From the NCBI GenBank assembly GCA_913045415.1, contig CAJWPW010000003.1:1-19884 (forward strand): a stretch of 19,884 nucleotides of DNA. The letters are read 5' to 3'. The stretch's first letter is position 1. Each line of letters starts with the position of its first letter. The DNA is from an uncultured Fidelibacterota bacterium (lineage in GTDB: Bacteria > Marinisomatota > Marinisomatia > Marinisomatales > UBA1611). Under the pieces are notes generated by a model. It was not told the DNA's origin. It made no database searches and was given only the letters and a program-made list of their open reading frames with translations. Of the stretch, positions 8,257 through 15,299 are shown one piece after another. Made by a program: the position numbers and the translations under genes.

Positions 8257-9772
8257 AATCCCGAAGTACGATCCCTAATTGACTTAATAAATCGCTGGCA
8301 ATTAACCCACGCTGACTACTTTTATTTACCAATTGATCTGCTGCCTTCCCATGAGTATAAATTCCTAATTTTGCTGCCTCAACCATGCTGAACCCCTGGG
8401 CTATGAAAGAGGCAATCATCCCAGTTAACACATCACCGGTGCCAGCCGTAGCCAGCCCAGGATTCCCGGTTGAATTAACAGCACCTTGACCTTTCCATGC
8501 AACCAAAGAAGGTGCAAATTTAGCCACCAAAACACCGGGGAAATTGGACATGAATTTATCGATACTTCCCGGAAAATCATTTGTTATTAATTTAGAAGAA
8601 ATACCCGATAATTGACAGAGTTCACCCACGTGGGGAGTTATTACAAATTCGGATTGTATTTCCTGAAATAATTCAGGATAATTATAAAATGGTCTTAATC
8701 CATCCGCATCAATTACCATGGGTTTGTCAATAGTCTTTACTAAAGTTTTTACCAATGCACTCGTTCGATCATCCTGCCCTAACCCGGGCCCAATGGCAAT
8801 GACATCACACCAATCTACCCATTTCATAATGGTGTCATAATTTGATTCAGTAAAAAAGCCCAATTCGTCATCCTCGCATGGAATCGTCATCCCCTCTGTA
8901 ATCTTTTCTTCATATATTCCATTCAATGATGCTGGCGCACATGTAACCGTCAACCCAGAGCCACTTCTTAACGCTGCCATGGTTGTTAAATATGCTGCCC
9001 CAGTCATACCAATTGATCCAGCGAGAAATAGTATTTTTCCTTGAACGTGCTTATGAGTCGATTTCTCCATTGGTCTTAATATGGTTTGAATATCTTCATG
9101 TGAAATAACTGTCCAGGATCGACCATCTAATTCATCAACAATTTCCGGAAAACCAATATCCACAGAATGGATGTGTCCTGAATGACTTCTTCCTGGTTCA
9201 ATTGACATACCTAATTTTGGATACCCCATAGACACAGTACTGTCAGCGTTCACAGCATGAATATCTGCCGTACCGGTCGCAGCATTTACACCGGAAGGTA
9301 TGTCAGCAGAAATTGTATTTTTGCAGTCATTCATCCATTGAATCCACGGAACCGTATTATCCCTGATAATTCCAGAAAAACCAGTTCCCAGCACTGCATC
9401 AACCATCAAGTCAAAATCAGGTTTTGAGGTGGGGATATCACTATTATATATAATTGAGAGTCCATTTTTTTCGCATTGATCCGAAAATATGTTAGCATCG
9501 CCTGTTATTTCATCGTGATGCACCAATGAATAAATTGTTATTCTAAATCCCCATTTATTGAGCATATGGCCGGCGGCGAATCCATCCCCCCCATTATTCC
9601 CTTTGCCGCAAACAATTCCAATGTTTGGATTGTGGATATCCATCAAATTAGAACGAATGAATTCCGCCAGTTTTTGGCCTCCATTCCTCATGAGGATTTC
9701 TCCGGAAATGCCATGGTTTTCCATAGCTAATCGGTCTAATTGTTTTGCTTGTTTTCCAGTAAGTACACGCAT
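8246..9772 (-). CDS. nnr: Bifunctional NAD(P)H-hydrate epimerase / ADP-dependent dehydratase
   Basis: A 508-residue two-domain repair enzyme that restores damaged NAD(P)H hydrates. The N-terminal YjeF_N (NAXE) domain, about 1-215, contains GKGNNGGDGFAAG at 56-68 and the DAVLGTGFSG and ADIPSGV segments. The C-terminal ribokinase-like NAXD domain, about 230-508, contains QGKILFLAGS, AIGPGLGQ, VIDADGLRPF, TPHVGELCQL and the catalytic/anion-hole segment GTGDVLTGMI. It therefore epimerises (R)- to (S)-NAD(P)HX and then dehydrates it using ADP. ATG 9772 begins on the base directly after the acpS stop, and its end overlaps the VanZ-like gene by 11 bases. The acpS-nnr pairing is common in bacteria. 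Domain architecture and length match E. coli Nnr (YjeF). Confidence 0.95.
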   Translation of the reverse strand: MRVLTGKQAKQLDRLAMENHGISGEILMRNGGQKLAEFIRSNLMDIHNPNIGIVCGKGNNGGDGFAAGHMLNKWGFRITIYSLVHHDEITGDANIFSDQCEKNGLSIIYNSDIPTSKPDFDLMVDAVLGTGFSGIIRDNTVPWIQWMNDCKNTISADIPSGVNAATGTADIHAVNADSTVSMGYPKLGMSIEPGRSHSGHIHSVDIGFPEIVDELDGRSWTVISHEDIQTILRPMEKSTHKHVQGKILFLAGSIGMTGAAYLTTMAALRSGSGLTVTCAPASLNGIYEEKITEGMTIPCEDDELGFFTESNYDTIMKWVDWCDVIAIGPGLGQDDRTSALVKTLVKTIDKPMVIDADGLRPFYNYPELFQEIQSEFVITPHVGELCQLSGISSKLITNDFPGSIDKFMSNFPGVLVAKFAPSLVAWKGQGAVNSTGNPGLATAGTGDVLTGMIASFIAQGFSMVEAAKLGIYTHGKAADQLVNKSSQRGLIASDLLSQLGIVLRDYES

Positions 9773-10120
9773 TTACACCACCAGCATTGCCATGGCAACG
9801 GCGTATTCCGATTCATGAGAAATACTAACTATTAATTGATCATATTTATAATTTAGAACAGACGATACGACCGGTGCGCCATTATCTTTGGGCAAAATTT
9901 CAATATCACTGAAGGCGATTTGATTCGTTAATCCGGAGGAATAAAAACATTTTTTAACCGCTTCTTTGGCGGCGAATCGTCCAGCATAATGAATGGATGG
10001 ATTGGACTTCCCATCACAATAAATAATTTCTTTTGGCGAAAAAGATTTTTGTTTAAATCGATCGCCATGATTTTCCAGCAATCGGGAAATTCGTTTTACT
10101 GAAACGATATCCGTTCCAAT
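9773..10120 (-). CDS. acpS: Holo-[acyl-carrier-protein] synthase, apparent ATT start
   Basis: This enzyme moves the 4'-phosphopantetheine arm from CoA onto apo-ACP. Core motifs are GRFAAKEAVKK (family GRFAAKEA) and VSISHESEYAVA (family VSITHxxxYAxA). The first bacterial-type start in frame is TTG at 10081, which would remove the conserved IGTDIVSVKRI block containing the Mg2+-binding Asp. That block is encoded intact upstream to 10120, and the next in-frame stop is TGA at 10139-10141. No ATG, GTG or TTG lies between that stop and the conserved block. The best start is ATT at 10118-10120, giving MIGTDIV and a normal 115-residue protein. ATT lies 7 bases after the stop of the HAD gene, with no visible Shine-Dalgarno. 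The family call is firm; the start is inference. Confidence 0.9.
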   Translation of the reverse strand: MGTDIVSVKRISRLLENHGDRFKQKSFSPKEIIYCDGKSNPSIHYAGRFAAKEAVKKCFYSSGLTNQIAFSDIEILPKDNGAPVVSSVLNYKYDQLIVSISHESEYAVAMAMLVV

Positions 10121-10127
10121 GAAGGAT

Positions 10128-10811
10128 TTAGACGTCGTTCAACTCCTTGATAATATTAACGACTTCATATACATTATTCACATCCCAATCCGCACCGGAG
10201 TCTACAGTTCCGAAGGTATCGCCATAGCGGGCAAAAATTGTTTTCATACCTATTTCTTTCGCCCCAACCACATCTCGTTCAGGCCAGTCCCCAATCATGA
10301 TTGCTTCATTCGGCTTAATTTTTAAGTAATCCAATGCCATTTGAAAAGGTTTAGGGGAAGGCTTACGTACTCCAGTATCATCAAAAGTCAAGACCGGGTC
10401 AAATACATGGTGCAAATTCAGGTAATATAAACGCATCCAGGCTTCACGGCTTGGGGCATCGGAGACTACCGCCAGATTAATGCCCATTTTGATCAATTGA
10501 ATCAATGTTTTATTCACATTGGGATACACTAATAATGTGGCCTCTCTGGCACGACGGTAGGATACAATACCCGCTGCCAGGATCTTGTTACTGACCTCAC
10601 CAACAGTTTGATTTAAATAATCGTCAAATACCTGTTGGTTCTCCCAACCTCTTTCCATATATAAATCAAAAATATCCTCATAGGCTTTTTTTTCATCAAC
10701 CTCCAGCCCAGCTTCATTCATGGCCGTAATTGCGGCTTTGACAGAAAACTGTTTCATCTTAACAAAATCAAGCAGTGTATTATCTAAATCAAATATAATT
10801 GCTTTAATCAT
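10128..10811 (-). CDS. HAD-family hydrolase
   Basis: A 227-residue haloacid-dehalogenase superfamily protein. The four motifs are present in order: FDLDNTL with nucleophile Asp8 and acid/base Asp10; VVSDAPS with the Ser of motif II; RKPSPKPF with the motif III Lys; and IGDWPERDVVGA with the motif IV acidic residues. The helical insert between motifs I and II (about 15-90) is a C1-type cap. It is most likely a cytoplasmic phosphatase acting on a small phosphorylated metabolite, but the substrate cannot be read from the sequence. ATG 10811 follows the TPR gene by 26 bases, without an obvious Shine-Dalgarno. The stop lies 7 bases before the proposed acpS start. It could equally be a phosphoglycolate- or nucleotide-type phosphatase. 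Confidence 0.87.
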   Translation of the reverse strand: MIKAIIFDLDNTLLDFVKMKQFSVKAAITAMNEAGLEVDEKKAYEDIFDLYMERGWENQQVFDDYLNQTVGEVSNKILAAGIVSYRRAREATLLVYPNVNKTLIQLIKMGINLAVVSDAPSREAWMRLYYLNLHHVFDPVLTFDDTGVRKPSPKPFQMALDYLKIKPNEAIMIGDWPERDVVGAKEIGMKTIFARYGDTFGTVDSGADWDVNNVYEVVNIIKELNDV

Positions 10812-10837
10812 AGTTTATAATTTAAAGTAACAGGATT

Positions 10838-12145
10838 TTATTTTTCGTATTTCTGGGGGTTTTTGACTTTATCCATTTCATATTCAGCCATTTTTCTCCA
10901 GGCACGATCATTTCTTGCTTTTTCGAATGCATTTATTGCACCCGTTTTATTACCTTTGCCGCCGCACCACTCGGCAATTCCCAATTCGAACCATCCACCA
11001 CCAAATCGACTTTTTATTGCCGTACAATTCCGGGCTGCATCTTTTGCACCGTCACAATCCCCGGTTGCATTATACGCACCGGCCAAACGAAAGAAACTCA
11101 TGGCATCACGGCCATCTAATGTGGTAGCCATTGTTAAATTAGCAATAGCCTTTTCCCAGTTTTTTTCCTCAGTAGAAAGGATTCCCAAGCTTGCATATCC
11201 TTTCGCATAATTTGGATTTACTGTAATCGCCATATTCAACACTTGTTTACCTTTTTCATAATTTTTTGCATTGATATATATATCACCCAAGGCACCGTAA
11301 GCTTTATCATAACCGGGATAAATATCCACTGCTGATTCTAAAGCACCAATTGCTCCATCCGTATCTCCCATTGATTTTTTGGCTAATCCTAAAGCAAAAT
11401 ACCCTTTATAAAATTGCGGATTGATGCCTAAAGCTTTTTCATAAGATGCCACTGCAGCATCTTTGTCTCCCATTTTTGATAGAATGACGCCAATTTGGTA
11501 GTATGATTGATAAAATGTTTCATCAATGTCTAACACTTTTCTGTAAGAACTAAGTGCACCGTCAAGATCCCCCCTTTTATAGGATTGATTCCCAGTATTA
11601 AAATAATTTTTTGCTACATTTTTAATGGCAGCTAATGCTGTTTTATGTTCAGAATTCAGGCCCAATGTTTCATGAAAATAATCCACGGCAACTAAGTATT
11701 CCTTTTTGCGGAAATGAACTAATCCCATATTTAATACTGATTCTGGATAATTTGGGAACTTTTCATGGGCAATTCGAAATGATTCAAACGCATTATCTGC
11801 TTCACCATTATTCATCGATTTGTTCCCTTTACTCATGAGGGTATTGAGTTCGCTTAATCGATCAAATTCCGCACGTAATTCTTTGTTTTCCTCATCGGCA
11901 GAAATGGCTTCTTTTAATAGGTCACCCGCTTTTTTTAAGTCACCATTACGAATAGCAACCTTGGAAAGGCCTGCATAAGCAGGTGCAAATGTGGGATCCG
12001 CTTCCAACGCGGCATTAAAACCATTTTCCGCTTCTGTAACCTCTCCCGCCTCTAAACTGGCAATGGCTGAATTATACAAATCAACTGGGGACTGAGCCAA
12101 TGTAATGCTCGCCAATAATAAAATAATCGATATTCTTTTCAACAT
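10838..12145 (-). CDS. Exported tetratricopeptide-repeat protein
   Basis: A 435-residue protein with a Sec-type signal peptide: Lys-Arg at positions 3-4, hydrophobic core ISIILLLASITLA, and likely cleavage near residue 18. The rest is about ten consecutive 34-residue TPR units, readable by repeated A-x-x-x-Y/F-x-x-A-L and N/D-P elements (for example AVASYEKALGINPQFYKGYFALG). TPR arrays serve as protein-binding scaffolds, so this is probably a periplasmic or envelope assembly factor; no enzyme domain is present. The only cysteines are three near the C-terminal end (GDCDGAK, ARNCTA, EWCGG). ATG 12145 follows a GAGG about 11-12 bases upstream. The gene lies just downstream of tRNA-Leu, with only about 32 bases between, and upstream of the HAD gene. 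The specific role is unknown. Confidence 0.85.
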   Translation of the reverse strand: MLKRISIILLLASITLAQSPVDLYNSAIASLEAGEVTEAENGFNAALEADPTFAPAYAGLSKVAIRNGDLKKAGDLLKEAISADEENKELRAEFDRLSELNTLMSKGNKSMNNGEADNAFESFRIAHEKFPNYPESVLNMGLVHFRKKEYLVAVDYFHETLGLNSEHKTALAAIKNVAKNYFNTGNQSYKRGDLDGALSSYRKVLDIDETFYQSYYQIGVILSKMGDKDAAVASYEKALGINPQFYKGYFALGLAKKSMGDTDGAIGALESAVDIYPGYDKAYGALGDIYINAKNYEKGKQVLNMAITVNPNYAKGYASLGILSTEEKNWEKAIANLTMATTLDGRDAMSFFRLAGAYNATGDCDGAKDAARNCTAIKSRFGGGWFELGIAEWCGGKGNKTGAINAFEKARNDRAWRKMAEYEMDKVKNPQKYEK

Positions 12146-12177
12146 TATATTTTATTTCCTCATTTTAATTAATTGTG

Positions 12178-12261
12178 TGCCGAAGGCCGGACTCGAACCG
12201 GCACAAGGTTTCCCTCACATGCCCCTCAAGCATGCGTGTCTACCAATTCCACCACTTCGGC
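12178..12261 (-). tRNA. tRNA-Leu (anticodon GAG)
   Basis: An 84-base class II tRNA that folds by hand without gaps. The acceptor stem GCCGAAG/CTTCGGC is perfect. The D stem is GTG/CAC. The anticodon stem CATGC/GCATG has loop TTGAGGG, so the anticodon is GAG. The long variable arm contains the hairpin GAGG-GAAA-CCTT. The T stem GCCGG/CCGGC has loop TTCGAGT, and the discriminator is A, as expected for leucine. The 3' CCA is not encoded. The gene begins 11 bases after the secG stop, so it is probably cut out of a longer mRNA. It decodes CTC and CTT. Confidence 0.97.
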
Positions 12262-12272
12262 CAGTTTTTTCA

Positions 12273-12617
12273 TTAATTTTTATTAATATCCTTTACCGGT
12301 GCCGTGGGCAAATTCAACACCTCTGATGCTGGGGCTAATGTTCGTTCTTCCTGAGCTTGTTCAATAACCGAACTTCCACCAGAAGTATCTGGTGAACCCA
12401 TTAGACTAATAAGCAGTGCTAATCCCATGAAAGAAACAGCAAGATATGTTGTTATTTTACTCAATGCAGTTGCAGCACCCCGTCCGCCAAAAATGGCATT
12501 GGTTGTCTGTCCGCCAATCGATCCGGCTAATCCGCCTCCCTGACTGGCTTGCATTAATACGACTGTTATCAGTAATAAACTGACAATTGCATGAATTGTA
12601 ATTAAGAATCCTAACAC
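12273..12617 (-). CDS. secG: Protein-export membrane protein SecG
   Basis: A 114-residue inner-membrane subunit of the SecYEG translocon. Two membrane helices are visible: about residues 1-22 (LGFLITIHAIVSLLLITVVL) and about 55-75 (TTYLAVSFMGLALLISLMG). They are joined by the typical loop QASQGGGLAGSIGGQTTNAIFGGRGA. The C-terminal tail is hydrophilic and acidic and somewhat longer than in minimal SecG proteins. Translation starts at GTG 12617, with AAAGGA about 6 bases upstream; that Shine-Dalgarno is formed by the last codons and stop of tpiA, which ends 3 bases before. It is followed after 11 bases by tRNA-Leu(GAG). The tpiA-secG-tRNA-Leu neighbourhood supports the assignment. Confidence 0.94.
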   Translation of the reverse strand: MLGFLITIHAIVSLLLITVVLMQASQGGGLAGSIGGQTTNAIFGGRGAATALSKITTYLAVSFMGLALLISLMGSPDTSGGSSVIEQAQEERTLAPASEVLNLPTAPVKDINKN

Positions 12618-12620
12618 GAT

Positions 12621-13391
12621 TTATCCTTTATAATAATTTGTTACTTGCGCTATTATGCTACAAAAACTATCCTCTTTTAAACTCGCACCGCCAATGAGAA
12701 ATCCATCCACACCCTCCGTTTGAATCAGTTCCGAAGCATTGTTTTCATTCACGGATCCACCGTAGAGGATGGGTACTTCACCGGAGCTATGACCAAACTC
12801 ATCATCCAGTATTGTTTTCACATATCCATGTGCCTCTTCTACCTGATCCTTGGATGCAGTTTCTCCTGTACCAATAGCCCATACGGGCTCATAGGCAATA
12901 ATCAATCTTTCCGCATCGATGGATTCGACTCCTTCTAAGCCCAACTTTATTTGGTGGTGAAGTATTTCATTCGTTCGACTCATCTGCCGATCTTCTAATG
13001 TTTCACCAATGCAAAAAATAGGTATGAGTTCCCCATTTAACACTGCATGAATCTTTTGATTAATCCATCCATCCGTTTCGCCAAAAATATGGCGACGTTC
13101 AGAATGACCAATAATCACATACTGAACCCCCATAGATTTCAACATTTCAACAGAGATTTCTCCCGTGAATGCTCCCTGGGATTCGTGATGGGCATTTTGG
13201 GCGCCCACACTTAAAGATGTGCCATCCAATGCTTCAACTATGGAAAAGAGCGAGTTAAAAGGCGGGCAGAATATAACCTTCACTTTTTCCTTATCCAATA
13301 TTCGATTTCGGATTTTACCGACGAAAGAAACCCCCTCGGAAAGTGATTTATGCATCTTCCAGTTTCCAGCAACAATTGGTTTGATTTTCAT
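12621..13391 (-). CDS. tpiA: Triosephosphate isomerase
   Basis: A 256-residue TIM-barrel enzyme interconverting dihydroxyacetone phosphate and glyceraldehyde 3-phosphate in glycolysis and gluconeogenesis. Catalytic residues are readable: Asn10 and Lys12 in GNWKMHK, His96 in IIGHSERR and Glu168 in AYEPVWAIGTG. The phosphate-binding C-terminal segments are LYGGSVNENNA and GFLIGGASL. The length is normal. ATG 13391 follows the pgk stop after a single base, so the two are almost certainly co-translated. Its last codons carry the ribosome binding site of secG. Confidence 0.97.
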   Translation of the reverse strand: MKIKPIVAGNWKMHKSLSEGVSFVGKIRNRILDKEKVKVIFCPPFNSLFSIVEALDGTSLSVGAQNAHHESQGAFTGEISVEMLKSMGVQYVIIGHSERRHIFGETDGWINQKIHAVLNGELIPIFCIGETLEDRQMSRTNEILHHQIKLGLEGVESIDAERLIIAYEPVWAIGTGETASKDQVEEAHGYVKTILDDEFGHSSGEVPILYGGSVNENNASELIQTEGVDGFLIGGASLKEDSFCSIIAQVTNYYKG

Positions 13392-13392
13392 C

Positions 13393-14577
13393 CTATAACT
13401 CCAATGAATAAATGGCGGGTAATGAATTCCCCGATAACAGCTCTAATGATGCACCACCACCGGTAGAAACGTGACTTACTTTATCCATCAATCCAAATTT
13501 ATTAACGGCTGCAGCAGACTCCCCCCCCCCGATAATGGTTATTGTTTCATTTACGGTAACATCCGCCATTCTTTCAGCAATTTTTTGTGTTCCTTGATGA
13601 AACCCATCCACTTCAAATACGCCCATGGGACCATTCCATATAATCGTTTTTGATTTTAGAATTATTTCCGAAAAATTGCTGATTGTTTCTGGTCCAATGT
13701 CCAATCCCATTAATTTATCTGGAATTTCTCCCACTTTATGAATTTCTGCCTGTTCACTGTTATCCATGGATGCGGCACATACGAAATCTGTTGGCAATAT
13801 CAATTTGGTTTTTCCACGTGCTCTTGACATAATAGCTTTTGCTGTAGCAAGCATGGATTGATCAACCAATGAATTACCAATATCCTTGCCTTGTGCCTGC
13901 AAAAAAGTAAATGCCATTCCGCCGCCAATAAGAATATAATCAGCCATTCCTGCGAAATGCCTAATCAAATTTAATTTGGTATCAATTTTTGCACCACCCA
14001 AAATCACCGTTAATGGTCTATCCGGTTTAATCATTGCTTCCGATAGATACTGTAATTCTTTTTCAACCAGAAATCCCATACCTTTATGTGAAAAATGTTT
14101 GGTGACACCTACATTCGATGCATGGGCACGATGGGCAGTACCAAAAGCATCATTAATATATATTTGACCATGTTTTGCCAACTGGGCACTAAAAATTGAG
14201 TCATTATTTGTTTCTTCTGAATAAAATCGTAAATTTTCCAATAAGTGTATCTCCCCGCCACGGAGACTGAGAGATACATCGTGAGCATCTTCTGATATAC
14301 AATCGTCAGAAAACTTGATAGGCATTTCCAATAAATCTGCCAATGTTTCCCCCGTGGGAATAAGACTTAATTCAGAATCGACTTGACCATTGGGACGACC
14401 TGAATGGGACATCAAAACAATATTGGCACCTGCTTTTAGACAATACTGAATTGTTGGAATTGTCGCCTTAATTCGGAAATCATCAACAACACGATCATTT
14501 TCTATCGGTACATTAAAATCCACCCGTATGAGGACACGTTTATCTTTTAAGTCAAATGTTTTGAGAGATTTTATCAC
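13393..14577 (-). CDS. pgk: Phosphoglycerate kinase
   Basis: A 394-residue two-domain kinase transferring phosphate between 1,3-bisphosphoglycerate and ADP. Visible signatures are VLIRVDFNVPIEN (about 15-27), MSHSGRPNG (family SHLGRPKG, here Ser for Leu), LLENLRFYSEE, INDAFGTAHRAHAS, ILGGAKIDTKL, WNGPMGVFE and the nucleotide-binding IIGGGESAAAV near the C-terminus. The start is GTG 14577, chosen because it puts the conserved VDFNVP block at the normal distance; no strong Shine-Dalgarno is visible. The GGGE glycine triplet is encoded by ten consecutive G residues (13521-13530 on the plus strand as C), and the frame is intact across it. It sits 12 bases after comF and 1 base before tpiA. No gapA is adjacent, unlike many gap-pgk-tpi clusters. 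Confidence 0.97.
   Translation of the reverse strand: MIKSLKTFDLKDKRVLIRVDFNVPIENDRVVDDFRIKATIPTIQYCLKAGANIVLMSHSGRPNGQVDSELSLIPTGETLADLLEMPIKFSDDCISEDAHDVSLSLRGGEIHLLENLRFYSEETNNDSIFSAQLAKHGQIYINDAFGTAHRAHASNVGVTKHFSHKGMGFLVEKELQYLSEAMIKPDRPLTVILGGAKIDTKLNLIRHFAGMADYILIGGGMAFTFLQAQGKDIGNSLVDQSMLATAKAIMSRARGKTKLILPTDFVCAASMDNSEQAEIHKVGEIPDKLMGLDIGPETISNFSEIILKSKTIIWNGPMGVFEVDGFHQGTQKIAERMADVTVNETITIIGGGESAAAVNKFGLMDKVSHVSTGGGASLELLSGNSLPAIYSLEL
13521..13530. repeat. Ten-base C/G homopolymer inside pgk
   Basis: Ten uninterrupted C on the plus strand (G on the coding strand) encode the Gly-Gly-Gly-Glu of the pgk nucleotide-binding loop. GGG codons are used for all three glycines. Such a tract is exceptional in this AT-rich window and is prone to slippage in replication and to sequencing error. 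The ORF reads through in frame, so the length given here is the functional one. Confidence 0.95.
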
Positions 14578-14589
14578 GAGGTTTTTCTA

Positions 14590-15258
14590 TTAGTTAATGA
14601 TCGGCGTTGCTAAAGTAAGGGCTGTCACATGTACGGCACCATTATTTTTAAGCGCTTTTGCACAGGCAGACATGGTTGCACCTGTAGTTAAAACATCATC
14701 AATAATTCCGATTTTCAATCCTTTCAAGGGGCGGGAAGTTACAAAAGCATTTTCCATATTTTGAAGTCGTTCTTCCCGATCAAGGGTTGTTTGTGAAACC
14801 GTGTGTGTGTGTCTTTTTATGATGTTAGGATCCATCGGAATACCCACTTCCTTTGCAAATCCCTTTGCTATCCACATTGCCTGGTTGTACCCCCGTTCTC
14901 TTTTTTTAATATGATGCAGTGGGACTGCTGTTATATAATCTAATTTTTTGTAGACGGACGCTTCAAAATTATCGGCAGCTAAATATCCCATTTCTAATCC
15001 GATTCGAGCACGATCCGAATATTTCATTTTATGAATAACTTCCTGCAAAATATTATTATACCACCAGCCTACATATGCTTCGTCAATATATTCAGAAAAA
15101 TGAATATCACTGATTCGATTTTGATGGGTAGTTTTTTCTAACCTATCCAAACACAGATTACATAGAATGGCATGATCTATATCCTTATTGCAGGATAGAC
15201 AAAAATTGGGGAATACCAATTTCATCATTATATTACCGGCAGATTGTAAATAATTCAT
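14590..15258 (-). CDS. comF: ComF family phosphoribosyltransferase-like protein
   Basis: A 222-residue ComF/GntX-type protein. The N-terminus has a four-cysteine zinc-binding pattern: Cys20 and Cys23 (FCLSC), Cys33 and Cys36 (LCNLC). The C-terminal half is a type I phosphoribosyltransferase fold ending in the PRPP-binding motif IGIIDDVLTTGATMSACAKAL. The central DYITAVPLHHIKKRERGYNQA matches the family VPxxxxRxxxRGxNQ pattern. Family members are linked to natural transformation, but whether this one supports DNA uptake here cannot be told. ATG 15258 heads the long minus-strand run; the next gene, pgk, starts 12 bases after its stop. No clear Shine-Dalgarno is visible. It diverges from the plus-strand receiver/ATP-grasp gene across 41 bases. 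Confidence 0.9.
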   Translation of the reverse strand: MNYLQSAGNIMMKLVFPNFCLSCNKDIDHAILCNLCLDRLEKTTHQNRISDIHFSEYIDEAYVGWWYNNILQEVIHKMKYSDRARIGLEMGYLAADNFEASVYKKLDYITAVPLHHIKKRERGYNQAMWIAKGFAKEVGIPMDPNIIKRHTHTVSQTTLDREERLQNMENAFVTSRPLKGLKIGIIDDVLTTGATMSACAKALKNNGAVHVTALTLATPIIN

Positions 15259-15271
15259 CGGTTGAATCTAC

Positions 15272-15283
15272 ATAGAATTCTAT
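15272..15283. promoter_or_regulatory. 12-bp perfect palindrome in divergent promoter region
   Basis: ATAGAATTCTAT reads the same on both strands. It lies in the middle of the 41-base gap between comF (minus) and the receiver/ATP-grasp gene (plus). On the minus strand an overlapping TATAAAT (about 15283-15289) could be the -10 of comF, but no good -35 is visible. A dimeric regulator site is possible; chance is also possible in DNA this AT-rich. Confidence 0.3.
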
Positions 15284-15299
15284 TTATATCGATAGTTGA

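Noticed and set aside
9773..10081. acpS starting at TTG 10081 (102 residues)
   Set aside because: It would delete the conserved IGTDIV segment with the metal-binding Asp, which is encoded in frame just upstream.
10863..11210. 115-codon plus-strand open frame inside the TPR gene
   Set aside because: Antisense shadow of repeat-rich coding sequence; composition follows the opposite strand's codons.
12105..12326. Plus-strand open frame across tRNA-Leu
   Set aside because: It runs through a well-folded tRNA and the secG end; it contains the translated-tRNA artefact VPKAGLEPAQ.
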